Below the pieces are notes generated by a model. The model had not been told where the DNA came from and did no database searches. It was given only the letters and a program-made list of their open reading frames with translations. Of a DNA stretch of 64,000 nt, positions 1 to 11,329 are shown in pieces; the stretch's first letter is position 1, and each line of letters opens with the position of its first letter. The stretch lies in NCBI GenBank assembly GCA_029706075.1, contig JAINUG010000047.1:1434675-1498674 (forward strand), read 5' to 3'. A program made the translations under genes and the position numbers. The DNA comes from Aldrovandia affinis. Taxonomy: Eukaryota > Chordata > Actinopteri > Notacanthiformes > Halosauridae.

Positions 1-2480
1 ATGAGGACCGAAATAACGTTCCTAAAATTTGTGGAATCTAAAAAGCAACGTATTAAAACCGACAATTAAAATCCTAAAATAAAATTTGCCCACTCGACAA
101 GATACGTATAATTCAAGCTTGTCATTACTTGTCCTTCCGAGAAATTGAGGCCACTGTCCTAGATGAAAGCACATTCAAAACAGTTCTATGAGGGTAACCA
201 TGTGTCGGGTGGCATGCCATGCATAGAGAAGCTTGATATGAGCTGTATGTGAGAACTATGGAGGGTGACTCCTCCCTCATCAACTGTGGAAGTAAGTGCT
301 TGATTAGCCCCTTGTGCATAGTACCAGCTTCTCTTGCACAGCAAACTAATCGCCTGTCGTTGGAAGCTGGCGCCTGGTGTTTGTGAGGCTTGTGGCTTTA
401 TACCACAGGAAGGTTTCCTTGAAGATAAGTTAGCTGAATATTACCTTGTAGACCCTGGAGTATAAAAAATGCCAGATAGGCCATAACTATTGCAGTGTTT
501 CTGAAAAATAGTGACAAAATGATTTACTTGCTTAAGTAAGGAGTTTCCATACCTGTTCTCAGGCTAATCTTTGATATACACAGGTTTCTGTAAAGAATGC
601 AGACTACATTTATTATGGTTATTATTTTATGCTTTTACCCCATTTTCTCCCAATTTGGAATGCCCGATTGTATTTTAAGCCATGCTCACTGCAAACCCCA
701 CTGTTAATCCTGGAGAGCACAGACAACCACGTGCTCTCCTTTGAAACATGTGATGTGCTTCTACACTTCTTTTTACACCACAGTCCAAAAGGTAAGCTTG
801 CACAGAGTCAGAGGAAGACAGCTTTATTCAGGCAACCTGGCCAACTGAATCCATCCCTCCCATGCATTGCCCTCCGGTGCTACTGGTACTGGCATGGTCT
901 GGTACCGTGGGGCTCATTCACGCATTACAACAGTGCTTTGACAGAATGAGCCACCCAGCATCCTCTGCAGACTACATTTATGATGTAGAGTAGATATGTT
1001 TTTGCTGCACATAGGTATATTCTGCAAGTTTTGCCACAATTTTACCTTCTTATCAGGGCAACTTGATGTAAAATGTGTTGACCGTTTCAAGTTCTTCCCC
1101 TCATGGTCTTGTTTTGAGTATGGATTGTCTTTTGAGAAGCTGTGCATATGAAAGCATTTTTCCTAGAGTTTGCATTGTATGTAACATAAGGTTAGCTAGA
1201 CTGAGCCAATACATTTAATTTAATCTTTCTTGTCATGTATGCCGAGGTAGCTAGAAACAACGCATGCAATATCCATATAATAGGCCACTTATTTAGTTAT
1301 ATACCCCGGATGCAGTTTCTCACATCAACCAATATGAAAATTATAAATAAAAAATGTGTCTAAGTTAACTAGTTGGGGCTGCTGATTTCAGGTCACTTCA
1401 GAGTAAATTTGCTTATTGTTCACTACAATTTGATTTGATTGGAAACTTTTTGCATCATGGCAGTTTATGTTTGTCATATTTTGTTGGGGTAAAAAGCCAT
1501 TTGCTTTTGTAAAATCTGTTCTTTGTGTCTGCGGTAAAAAATTATAGTGAGGACATTTTTTGCCTAACTGGCATCTTGAATTTTGTTGTGACTGAGAAAG
1601 GCTAAAATGCACACAAATGCTGTTAGGCATTTTTGAGCAAGCAACCATTGCAGATTTTTGTATTTGCACAGAAGACTGTAATTATTGTCATCTTGTCTTC
1701 AGATACCTCAAAAGGTGTTCAGTGGTCTTTTTGGTGCTTCTCCACTTTCTGCTAGTTACATTTATTGAAAATGCTGTAGCTCCCTCTTGTGGCAGTATGT
1801 GGTGTTTCATCAAAACATCATCATGCACTCACAATAGATCAGATCACTTACAAAGGACTATTAACTTATTTATGGTGCATTTACAAAGCAAAATGCCCCT
1901 ATATGGGATGGCATCCTTTGTTTTTAGGTTTGTTTTACCTGGCTACAACTAATGTTACCAGCAGAATGTAACTGGAAAAATGTATGTACTAAATACAATG
2001 TACCATGGCAAATGTATTTGATGAACTCAACATTGTAAATCTTTCATCACAAGTAAATATATAAAATTGTAGAAAAACAGCTTTTTTTTCCTGACATTTA
2101 TTATGTTTGCAAATGATATTGGAATACTCTGTAACAGATGTTTGTTTTGTAAGGAATTGTTTGGGTTACATACATTCAGAACAGAATTCAATTCAATTTG
2201 TTAGATCCCTTCTTATCCAGGGTGCAATCAGCTGTCAAAATAAGGTTCATTTTGACCGAATACAAATAGCAGCAATAATAAATACAGCTAAGAACACTGG
2301 TTTGAAGTTAATAATTGATTAATAATACCTGATACAGGAGTGAAACTACTACTCGTATCTATTAATTATGCTTTATTTGAATTGCTTCATGAAAATAATC
2401 TGAACTGGTAGTACCCTAGATAGAAGTTCTGCTATTTAAGTAATCAAATGACATATATTGTAAGAATTTTTTTTTTTTGT
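1..2480. other. AT-rich intergenic stretch without a recognised gene
   Basis: No reading frame here looks like a known protein, and no splice-linked exon series was found on either strand. The longest frames are about 100 codons with low-complexity, chance-like composition. The sequence is AT-rich with scattered poly-T runs. A possible SINE remnant lies near 605-960 and is listed separately. A conserved non-coding element could be present but cannot be recognised from one genome. Confidence 0.5.
605..960 (-). repeat. possible old SINE remnant
   Basis: The stretch near 635-665 reads, on the minus strand, as a 'CCAAATTGGGAGAAAATGG'-like tail. The same tail occurs at the 3' end of the SINE at 48095-48479 and, inverted, in the SINE at 47219-47477. 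The remainder is not clearly tRNA-like and no target duplication was found, so both the outer limit and the identity are uncertain. Confidence 0.3.
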
Positions 2481-2491
2481 GAGTTGCAACT

Positions 2492-2860
2492 GGGCGGCAC
2501 GGTGGTGCAGTGGATAGCACTGTCGCCTCACAGCAAGAAGGTCTCGGGTTCGAATCCAGGCCGGGGCCTTTCTGTGCGGAGTTTGCATGTTCTTTCCGCG
2601 TGGGTTTCCTCCGGGTACTCCGGTTTCTTCCCACAGTCCAAAGACATGCACGTTAGGCTAATTGGAGAGTCTAAATTGCCCGTAGGTATGAGTGTGTGAG
2701 TGTGTGAGTGAATGGTGTGTGTGCCCTGCGATGGATTGGCGACCTGTCCAGGGTGTATTCCTGCCTCTCGCCCGGAACGCATGCTGGGATAGGCTCCAGC
2801 ACCCCCCCGCGACCCTGACCAGGAATAAGCGGCTTAGACAATGGATGGATGGATGGATGG
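2492..2860 (+). mobile_element. tRNA-derived teleost SINE, full length
   Basis: The 5' head has RNA polymerase III promoter boxes: an A-box-like stretch (GTGGTGCAGTGGATAGCAC) and a B box (GGGTTCGAATCC). The body is the well-known fish 'gagtttgcatgttct...cccacagtccaaagacatgca' module and the tail is a short (GATG)n repeat. It is flanked by perfect 10-bp target duplications AGTTGCAACT at 2482-2491 and 2861-2870 (11 bp if the adjoining G is counted). Intact boxes and perfect duplications suggest a fairly recent LINE-driven insertion. Confidence 0.88.
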
Positions 2861-2870
2861 AGTTGCAACT

Positions 2871-4529
2871 GTAACCTCTGTGATATTACAGTAAGAGCAA
2901 GTCCACATATAAAGAAAATGCACATTGTTGTTTAAAATTAGAGGGTGAATTCAGATTTGTATTTTATCACAGACGGCAATTATTGTACCAATTGTTATTG
3001 TTGGGGAGCTACGCGCTTTTAGCTAGAACTATAAATAGCTCCATGCATTTCCGCAGTTGACGTAAGTTACAAGTCATGATTTATGAATGTGGATTCATCT
3101 TTTAATTTGTTTAACCCTTTTTGGGGCTATACATTATTCCTGTATTTTAGTGGTATTGGCACTTGTTGCGATAATACATGGAAATGTATTTGTGTATTAG
3201 TCCCTAGCTCCTTTCAAACCCAGCATCTGCTTTTGAGGATTTATGATTAACAGGTTGTTGAGATTAGTATCTGTTTGGAGGGTAAATATGATTGTGCTCT
3301 GCATAGGTTTTTGACCTTTTACACTTCTTTACTGCATCTTTGTATGAATACAACTTTGTCTGGCTAACTATATTTAACATTTATCTAAAGGTCCTCCTGC
3401 AATCAAAATTGGAATGTTTGTTTGGGTCCCATCACAGCTGCAATTTACATACCTTCAGTAAACAGGGATGTATCATAATGAACTAAAATCAATGCAAGCA
3501 TGGGAGGCATTTTTGATTGTATAAGAAAACTTCCCATTTTAACAGTTATTTCATTTCAACCTCCTTATTTTAATCTAAATGAAAATGTTCCAGACATTTG
3601 CTGACTCAAGCAATATGTCTGAGCAAGTTGACAGTATAATAATGGAAAGAAAAAATATATATATTTATTCAAATTACAAATTCAATAATTCAACCTCTCC
3701 TGGATTATGCACAGTGAATGTGTAAGGACACTAAGGACATGATGGAAAAAGCGGATACTTATTTGATGTAATATAGTTATCTTCATAATATTTACAGACT
3801 TCAATATATACAGTATAACCACTGATGTAAACTAATATCATACCAGGCACCATGTGAAGAAATAGAAAAAAAAATCTATTTTAAGGAAATCGGAAGATTA
3901 ATAATGTACTGATGCTTTCATATTGACGGTAAGAGCAACATTTGAGATTAAGTAGTGGTTCTGTGATCAGAGAACATAATGGCATCTGAATGCGTTGGGA
4001 GAATTAATGTTGAATAAGCAGTACACTCAAAGAGTTAGCAGTTATCCAGTGTAGTAGTATCGGAACAGAGCCAATATACACTAAAGAGAGAAGGTAGTAA
4101 GACTGATGGATCATTTTATCAGACCCAGAGATAAAAATAAATGAGCCCTTGGGGTGGGGAAGTGAAAGTGAGGAAGAGGCAGATGAACATCTCGATCAGT
4201 GCAAGGGGGTAGGTAGGGATGTAATAGGAGTACGATTTGGAGGTATGACAGAACTATACAAGCAGCGTTTAAGCAGCTTTAAGCTAAGACCAGGTATTTG
4301 AAACAGCTGCGGAAACCAGTAGCCATAGGATAGGGATGGTGTGAGAACAGATGGAAAATGGAGAAGGTTTGTGAGTATTTTGTGGACTTACAGCTTAAGA
4401 ATAGAGGATTCCAGTGAGAGATACCCTTGACCAGGGAGAACCTTACTATGAAATATACCATGTCAGACCTGTAAATGTGAAGAAGACTTGTGCAAGTTGA
4501 AGTTTTGGCCAAGCAGGCAGAGACTTGTA
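2871..4529. other. intergenic, no feature recognised
   Basis: No protein-like frame, RNA gene or dated repeat was recognised in this AT-rich stretch. The short frames do not resemble any family and lack splice context. Confidence 0.5.
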
Positions 4530-4897
4530 CACTCAGAAAAAAAGGTACCATGTTGTACCTCTTAAGGTACAAATGCTTGTCACTGTGGCAGTAGCCCTGT
4601 AGGGTACTGAATTGTACCTTTAGTCAGAAGAACACAATTGTACCCTTGCAAGAAAAATAATGTTGCTTGCAGTACAGGCCTCATTTTCATTCCAATATGG
4701 CTGCTACTGTGAATAAGGAATTACCCTACCTGGGTACATATCTGTACCTTTCCTCGATTTGTACCTTTTTCACTGGGAAAAGGTACAAATCCGTATCATG
4801 AAGGATTTTATGTGTACCTTGTAAAATGTAAAATGAACACATTTTTACCATGAGGAGCAAAAGTGTATCCTAATTGTACCTTTATTTTTAAAGAGTG
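4530..4897. mobile_element. MITE-like non-autonomous DNA transposon
   Basis: A 368-bp unit begins CACTCAGAAAA and ends AAAGAGTG; inverted, the ends align as CACTC...AAA...AAAGGTAC with small gaps. The unit sits between TA dinucleotides at 4528-4529 and 4898-4899, fitting a Tc1/mariner-type TA target duplication, though a two-base duplication is weak evidence. The interior is rich in GTACC/GGTAC words. No coding capacity is present. Superfamily assignment is tentative. Confidence 0.55.
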
Positions 4898-4899
4898 TA

Positions 4900-5655
4900 A
4901 GAAAAGATGAGTCATAATGTCAGTCATACAAAAACACAAGTGAAGTGACGTACTATGCAGGGGGCCAAGGACAGGGCATTTGGAAACTCACAAGATGAAA
5001 TATGTGCACTAGGAACAAAGTGGAAATCCATTTCTGGGTGATGCCTATAAGAGTGAACCTGCCAAAGATATGGTGGTATGGTATGGTTGAAGCCTCAAAA
5101 GGTGGTGACCTGTGGTCTGAATATTTTGTATGGCAGGCCTCAATCCAATAAGTAGCTAAAATTATAACAAATCGCAAAACTTACGATTCAGTGGACATAT
5201 AGTGTGCTTCCTCAGAAAGTGCGATGACAAAGATACTGTACCAAACCAGGATGAGGGAGCATAACTTCATTCCCGTCTCTACTTTGTTGAATGTGACAAT
5301 TCCAATATTGGACCTCTTAGTTTATGTGGCTGAGAAACCTGAATTAGGGGAATTGCCAAAGTGTTCCTGCTCAGACTGCCAGTGTGTACAAGTCTTTGGA
5401 AAACAGTTTTTTGTTAAGTTAATGTTAACGATAACTGATATGATACTGCATACTGCATAATTTGGAGCAAGACAAAATGCTTCATTTGACGTTGGCGAGG
5501 TGGTTGGGCTCCTTGAAAGTGCATTGTCATCTCCTGCTATTATTTCCAGTATTGCAAATAGAGAGACAGACCACAACCTATATCATCAAATTTGCAATTT
5601 GATTTCCAAATTTATTTTGAATTAATTGAGGTGGCAAGTTTATATCCAACAATAC
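4900..5655. other. intergenic, pre-insertion site of the gypsy element
   Basis: No gene is recognised. The sequence ending in AATAC at 5651-5655 continues across the gypsy element at 11190, where AATAC is duplicated. Confidence 0.5.
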
Positions 5656-6253
5656 TGTTACGTGCAGTGAATGCAGACCTGGACCCAAATGCAGACTCGA
5701 CGCGACGTAATTGCACTCCTCACCGGAGGCGTTTAATGAACGAGGCAAATAAAAGTGACGGAAAACAAGCCGTCAAAAACACACACAAAACAACACACGA
5801 ATAGCCGTGCGAAATAAAAGTGACGGAAAACAAGCCGTCAAAAAACACACACAAAACAACGCAAGAATAGCCGTGCGGCTACCAAACAAGAAAACGGAAA
5901 ACTGGCTAAAGCACAGGACAAGATAAACGGGCAGATTCAGGAAATACGAGTTGACAGGAACAAGGGACCAAACAAAAACAGTGCTAGAAACACTAGTACG
6001 CATTGGCAAGGAACTAAACGAGTGCTGGGCTTAAATAGGCAAAATGAATAAGTAAATTGGGGCAGCGTGCAGAATGTGCAGGGAGAGTGAATGTGACAGG
6101 CTGAAACGTAACGAGGGAACATGAAACAGATTGCGGCGGCCGCGCCCCGCAAAACAGACAACACAGGGAGAACGCAAAAACCAGACATGACACGCAAGGA
6201 ACAAAGTGGCAGGAAACACAAGGGAGGTGAACAGGGCGGACAGCGATGTAACA
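5656..6253 (-). repeat. 3' LTR of the chromovirus
   Basis: This 598-bp repeat matches 10587-11189. Differences include 'gcgacgtaattg' here versus 'gcgaagttggtaattg' there, and a GC-rich segment near 6135 that differs from the one near 11068. The integrase end and a G-rich polypurine tract lie immediately upstream on the minus strand. Confidence 0.95.
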
Positions 6254-6264
6254 GAACCCCCCCC

Positions 6265-7817
6265 TCAACGGGAGCCTCCTGGCGACCCACCAGGCCTGTT
6301 CTTCTGAGGGTGGGTTCGGTGGAAGTCCCGAATGAGGGAAGGGTCGAGGATGAGCTGGCGGGAAACCCAACTCCTCTCCTCGGGGCCATAACCCTCCCAG
6401 TCCACCAAATATTGGTGGCCCCGACCCCTGCGCCGAACGTCCAGGATGCGCCGGACGGTGTATGCTGGGGCGTTGTCGATGATCCGGGGGGGCGGAGGGG
6501 GAACGGGCGGAGGGCACAGTGGGCTGGTAGTGACAGGTTTGATTTTCGAGACGTGAAAGACGGGGTGAATTTTGAGGGCTGGAGGGAGTTTGAGTTTGAC
6601 GGCAGAGGGATTAATGAGTGACAGTACCTTGTACGGACCGATGTAACGTGGCTGTAGTTTCTTGGAGGTGGACTGGAGGGGAATGTCAGTGGTGGAGAGC
6701 CAGACTTGTTGACCTGGAGAGTATTGGGGGGCTGTGGTGCGGTGGCGGTCCGCCAGGCGTTGAGTGCGCGCGGTGGAGCGGCGGAGAGCGGAGCGGGTGT
6801 CCTCCCAAATCCGACTACAGCGCCGGATGTGGGCCTGCACTGACGGGACGGAGATCTCCTCCTCCTGGGCCGGGAACAGGGGGGGCTGATACCCTAGGGA
6901 ACACTCGAAGGGGGAGAGACCGGTGGCAGAGGTGGTTAGTGTATTATGTGCATACTCAACCCAGGGTAGCAGCTTGCTCCAGGAGGAGGGGTTCCGGTCT
7001 GTGATGCACCGCAATGCAGTCCCCAGGTCTTGGTTGGCCCTCTCGGTCTGGCCATTCGTCTGGGGATGGTAGCCGGAGGACAGGCTGACGGAGGCCCCCA
7101 GGGCCTGGCAAAACGATTTCCAGACTTGGGAGGAAAATTGGGGGCCACGGTCCGACACCACGTCGACGGGGATCCCGTGCAAGCGCACCACGTGCTGGAC
7201 CAGGAGCTCAGCGGTCTCTGAGGCTGAGGGAAGCTTGGGAAGGGGAATGAAATGGACCGCCTTGGAGAACCGGTCGACGATGGTCAAAATGGTGTCGTTA
7301 CCTTCTGAGGGGGGGAGTCCACAGACGAAGTCCAGACCAATGTGACTCCAAGGACGACCAGGGATGGGTAGGGGACGGAGGAGACCGCTGGCGGGCTGAT
7401 GGGATGCCTTGCTCCTGGCGCAGGTGGTGCAGGTCCGTACGAACGCCCGGGCATCCGCGGCCATGGACGGCCACCAAAAGCTGCGTCTGAGCAGCGACAA
7501 GGTGCGCTGGAACCCGGGGTGGCAGGCCAGGCGGGAGGAGTGCGTCCACTGCAGGACCTGGGAACGGACAGAATCAGGGACAAACAGGTGAGGGCTGGGG
7601 TTGGGTCTGGGGTCAGGTTGAGTGGCCTGGGCCTCCTGATCTGCCTCTCAATTCCCCAGGTTACTGCAGCAACCACACAGGAGGGGGACAGGATGGTGTC
7701 AGGGCTCGCTTGTCTGGCTTCGGAGGAGAACTGGCGGGAGAGAGCGTCGGGTTTCAGGTTACGGGATCCGGGTCTGTAGGTGATAGTGAAATTAAAGCGG
7801 CCAAAAACAGTGCCCAC
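6265..7817 (-). pseudogene. gypsy integrase with chromodomain (pol C-terminal part)
   Basis: The minus-strand frame 7500-6265 (about 411 codons) carries the retroelement integrase. A zinc-binding remnant (CTTCARSK) leads into the DDE core: first Asp in GLDFVCGLP, second in VVSDRGPQF, Glu in [10 protein letters not shown]. The C-terminus holds a chromodomain with aromatic-cage-type residues ([20 protein letters not shown]). The upstream part of the domain (GSRNLKPDALSRQ, the RNase H-integrase tether) lies in another frame, 7817-7284. At least one frameshift therefore separates RNase H from integrase. Integrase inserts the cDNA, and the chromodomain is thought to guide chromovirus integration to chromatin. 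Confidence 0.9.
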
Positions 7818-9123
7818 CGGCTTGGCGAGAACTGAGTCTTTTGGCCGACTGGATGTATGCCAGGTTCTTGTGGTCGGTCCAAACGATAAATGGTTGTTCC
7901 GTTCCCTCCAACAGATGTCGCCACTCCTCCAATGCGAGCTTGACCGCCAGCAACTCCCGATTCCCTACATCGTAGTTGTGCTTGGCGGGGGACAGCCTAC
8001 GAGAGTAGAAGGTGCAGGGATGTAGCTTCTGGTCCTTATCCGAGCGTTGGGACAAGATGGCCCCCACCCCGGAGTCCGAGGCATCCACCTCCACCACGAA
8101 CTGACGAGACACATCGGGGTGGACCAAGACAGGAGCGGAAGTGAAGCGGTTCTTTAGGTCGCTGAAGGCGGCTTCTGCTCCAGGGGTCCAGGAGAAGGGG
8201 ATGGATGGGGAGGTGAGTCGGGTGAGGGGTTCAGCAACCCTGCTGTAGTCCCGGATGAACCGCCGGTAAAAGTTTGCAAACCCCAGGAAACGTTGCAGTT
8301 CCTTTACCGACGATGGTTGAGGCCACTCCACCACCGCCTGGATCTTGGCCGGGTCTGGTCTTACCTGCCCACACTCCACGATGTACCCCAGGAAACTCAC
8401 CGACGAGGCGTGGAATTCGCATTTCTCTGCCTTGACAAACAGTTGGTTCTCCCACAACCTCTCCAAGACCTGCCGGACATGGGTAGTGTGTTCCTGTAGG
8501 TTGCGGGAGAAAATTAAAATGTCGTCAAGGTAGACGAATACTGTGCGGTTGAGGAAGTCCCGGAGCACATCGTTAACCAACGCCTGGAACACTGCAGGGG
8601 CGTTGGTAAGCCCGAACGGCATCACCAAATACTCGAAGTGGCCTAGGGGGGTGTTAAATGCCGTCTTCCACTCGTCCCCCTCCCGGATTCGAACAAGGTG
8701 GTAGGCGTTTCTGAGGTCCAATTTGGAGAAGATAGTGGCCTCCTGTAGGGGTTCGAATGCGGAGTTGATGAGGGGTAGAGGGTATTTGTTTTTAACAGTG
8801 ATGGTGTTGAGGTTGCGGTAGTCGATGCAGGGACGGAGTGACTTGTCCTTCTTGGCCACGAAGAAGAACCCTGCACCGACTGGGGATGAGGAGGGTCGGA
8901 TGATGCCTGCTGCCAGTGAGTCGTGAAAATACGTCTCCATTGCTGCTCTCTCCGGTCGCGAGAGGTTGAAGAGGCGACTGGAAGGCAGGGGAGCCCCGGG
9001 AAGCAGGTCGATGCCGCAGTCATAGGGCCTATGAGGGGGCAACGAAGAGGCTCGGCTCTTGCTGAACACCTCCGCCAGGTCGTGATACACAGGGGGAACC
9101 AAGGACAGGTCTGGAGGGACCAA
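7792..9123 (-). pseudogene. gypsy reverse transcriptase and RNase H
   Basis: An open minus-strand frame of about 443 codons covers RT from the region before LPPHRPYDC through the palm motif YLDDILIFS and the [11 protein letters not shown] thumb segment. It then enters RNase H with catalytic-region motifs [20 protein letters not shown] and [10 protein letters not shown]. All RT landmarks look intact, but the frame is closed soon after RNase H and the N-terminus is not joined to protease in frame, so this copy could not make a full pol. Confidence 0.92.
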
Positions 9124-9369
9124 CCTGGCGGGAGGTGAAGCACCCTCCGCGGGTGCTCGAGCCGACTGGAGGCAAGTGGCGTGGCAGTAGGGACTCCAGC
9201 TCTGGACCTTGCTGGTGATCCAGTTCAGATGAGGGTTGTGGAGTTGGAGCCAGGGTTGGCCGAGAACCAGAGGGGACTGGGGTGAGGAGATGACCAGGAG
9301 CTGAATGGTCTCACGGTGGTTGCCGGAAAGGATGAGCTGTAGGGGTTCGGTGGGTGTGTGTGACCTGGG

Positions 9370-9801
9370 CTAGGAGGTTCCCATCCAGTCCGTGGCCCGG
9401 AGAGGGACGGCAAGGGGGCGAGTGGCGATGCCAGCCTGTCGCACTAGCTGGGCATCAATGAAATTACCATCCGCCCCGGAGTCCACTAGGGCGCACAGCG
9501 ACAGGGGTTGACGGTTCCAGTTGAGCGTGGCCTTCAACTGGAAACGAGACTGGGCGGTTGTGGAACACTCGGTGTGGCTCACCAGTAGGCCCAGTCTTAC
9601 TGGTGAGCCTGGGCTTTTGGTCGCGACGGGCAGGTGACCAGGTAGTGGCCCGTGTTGCCACAATAGAGGCAGACTCCCGCCCTGAGTCTCGCTGCGCTCC
9701 TCCTGGGAAAGGTGAGCTCTGCCCAGCTGCATGGGCTCTTCCGTCGCAAGCCCCGGGGACGGGTCGTTGTTCGTTGGTTTGGGGTAGGAAGGAGGGGTCA
9801 A
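9370..9801 (-). pseudogene. gypsy nucleocapsid remnant and protease
   Basis: The minus-strand frame contains an aspartic protease motif ALVDSGADGNFID. Just upstream is a decayed CCHC-type nucleocapsid segment whose pieces are spread over neighbouring frames. A stop follows MGTS, about 25 residues after the active site. The aspartic protease matures gag-pol in intact relatives. The stop and frame changes show decay. Confidence 0.8.
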
Positions 9802-10570
9802 GATGTGATTGAGGAGAAGAGCTCGCTGGGGTGAGGTGACCGGTCCTCTCCCTCCGACGCTCCCGCAAGCGGTTGTCGATCCTGATGGTAAGGGAAACCA
9901 GAGCGTCGAGGGAGTCAGGGTAGTCCCTCGTAGCCAGCTCGTCCTTTACCGCCTCACCTAACCCGTTCTGAAGGCCCCTTGAGCGACGACGCGTCGTCCA
10001 AGCGGATTCCGCCGCCAGGGTTCGAACTCCACCGTGTACTCCGCCACGCTGCGGTCCCCTGACGGAGATGGAACAAGCGCTGGGAGGCGTCCTTCCCACC
10101 CACCGGGTGATCAAAGACCTTCCTCATCTCTGCCACGAATGCGGAGTACTGGGAGCTGGCTGTCCCAAATGGCAGTGGCCCAATCCAGCGCCTTACCCCC
10201 AAGGCAGCCCATGCTCAGAGCCGTATGAAGAGGGTTGTAGGCGGAAGATTAGGTCACATTGCAAGAGGAACCCCTTGCAATTCCCCAAATTGCCATAATA
10301 GCGATCCGGGTGGGGAATGCGGGGTTCCCTGGGTTGCCCAACCGGCCGGCTGGCAGGTGGCGATGACGCAGGGGGGTTGGCAGAGGCTGTCTGCTCCGGA
10401 AGAGGGACGCCGGTGCGGAGTTGGGACATTTGTTCCCCCAACTGAGAGATATGGCAGTTCAGATCCCTCAGTGCCTCCATCATCCCCTTTATGTGTTGCT
10501 CCTGTTGGTTCATGCGAGCCTCTTGGCAGGCAAGTTGATGTTGGAGCGCAGCCGAGTCCGCTGGGTCCAT
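9801..10570 (-). pseudogene. gypsy gag (capsid), frame-disrupted
   Basis: The most probable start is the ATG at 10570-10568 (MDPADSAALQHQL...), a gag beginning typical of vertebrate sushi-group elements and only 17 bases from the 5' LTR. The N-terminal frame runs to about 10193. The capsid segment continues in frames around 10202-9954 and 10114-9464, ending in an Arg-rich stretch (RLRERRRERTGH). At least two frame changes break the gene. Gag forms the particle that packages the RNA. Confidence 0.8.
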
Positions 10571-10574
10571 AATG

Positions 10575-10584
10575 GCCAATGCGT
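10575..10584 (-). promoter_or_regulatory. primer binding site, self-priming type
   Basis: Two bases inside the 5' LTR boundary, the minus strand reads ACGCATTGGC. This is perfectly complementary to GCCAATGCGT at 10942-10933 in the LTR, which lies 30 nt downstream of a TATA-like TATTTAAG (10972-10965), where the transcript 5' end should fall. That geometry matches the self-priming described for Tf1 and sushi-group elements, where the mRNA's own 5' end primes reverse transcription instead of a tRNA. Confidence 0.7.
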
Positions 10585-10586
10585 TC

Positions 10587-11189
10587 TGTTACGTGCAGTG
10601 AATGCAGACCTGGACCCAAATGCAGACTCGACGCGAAGTTGGTAATTGCACTCCTCACCGGAGGCGTTTAATGAACGAGGCAAATAAAAGTGACGGAAAA
10701 CAAGCCGTCAAAAACACACACAAAACAACACACAAATAGCCGTGCGAAATAAAAGTGACGGAAAACAAGCCGTCAAAAAACACACACAAAACAACGCAAG
10801 AATAGCCGTGCGGCTACCAAACAAGAAAACGGAAAACTGGCTAAAGCACAGAACAAGATAAACGGGCAGATTCAGGAAATACGAGTTGACAGGAACAAGG
10901 GACCAAACAAAAACAGTGCTAGAAACACTAGTACGCATTGGCAAGGAACTAAACGAGTGCTGGGCTTAAATAGGCAAAATGAATAAGTAAATTGGGGCAG
11001 CGTGCAGAATGTGCAGGGAGAGTGAATGTGACAGGCTGAAACGTAACGAGGAACATGAAACAGATTGCGCGGCGAAGCCGCGCCCGCAAAACAGACAACA
11101 CAGGAGAACGCAAAAACCAGACATGACACGCAAGGAACAAAGTGGCAGGAAACACAAGGGAGGTGAACAGGGCGGACAGCGATGTAACA
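10587..11189 (-). repeat. 5' LTR of the chromovirus
   Basis: This 603-bp repeat is paired with 5656-6253. A minus-strand TATA-like TATTTAAG is at 10972-10965, giving a predicted transcription start near 10942. The LTR is followed directly by the self-priming site and gag. Confidence 0.95.
10965..10972 (-). promoter_or_regulatory. TATA-like box of the chromovirus LTR
   Basis: TATTTAAG on the minus strand within the 5' LTR. The 10-nt segment complementary to the primer site begins exactly 30 nt downstream, which supports both the TATA assignment and the inferred start site. The same box is present in the 3' LTR near 6032-6041. Confidence 0.6.
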
Positions 11190-11329
11190 AATACGAGCAA
11201 CCCCAATGGTGCAGCAGTCAGTAGCAATGGCATTACCTCGGTACCACATGAGTGCTGCTTATCAAAGCAGGGGTCTGATGGCAGATGCGGGAAGGCCAGC
11301 CAGAAGCATTTTTACATTTTACATTTTTA

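Larger units (their letters stand above)
5656..11189 (-). mobile_element. Ty3/gypsy chromovirus (Tf1/sushi-like), nearly complete
   Basis: The element is bounded by two LTRs starting TGTTAC and ending GTAACA (plus-strand reading) and by perfect 5-bp target duplications AATAC at 5651-5655 and 11190-11194. On the minus strand the order is 5' LTR, gag, CCHC, protease, RT, RNase H, integrase, C-terminal chromodomain, polypurine tract (6254-6266, a run of eight G flanked by A/T), 3' LTR. The domain order and chromodomain place it among chromoviruses. The two LTRs look about 97% identical by eye, differing by small indels, so insertion is fairly recent. Stops and frame changes in gag-pol make this copy non-autonomous. 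Confidence 0.95.

Noticed and set aside
629-949. 106-codon frame as a possible small gene.
   Set aside because: No similarity, no splice or promoter context, and it overlaps a likely SINE remnant.
2492-2570. tRNA gene, from A- and B-box-like sequences.
   Set aside because: No cloverleaf can be formed with a proper acceptor stem, and the sequence continues into a SINE body with target duplications. The same applies to the heads at 47219-47477 and 48095-48479.
5224-5460. 78-codon frame with several Cys residues near 5224.
   Set aside because: No recognised domain; the length is within chance and an opposing frame of similar length overlaps it.
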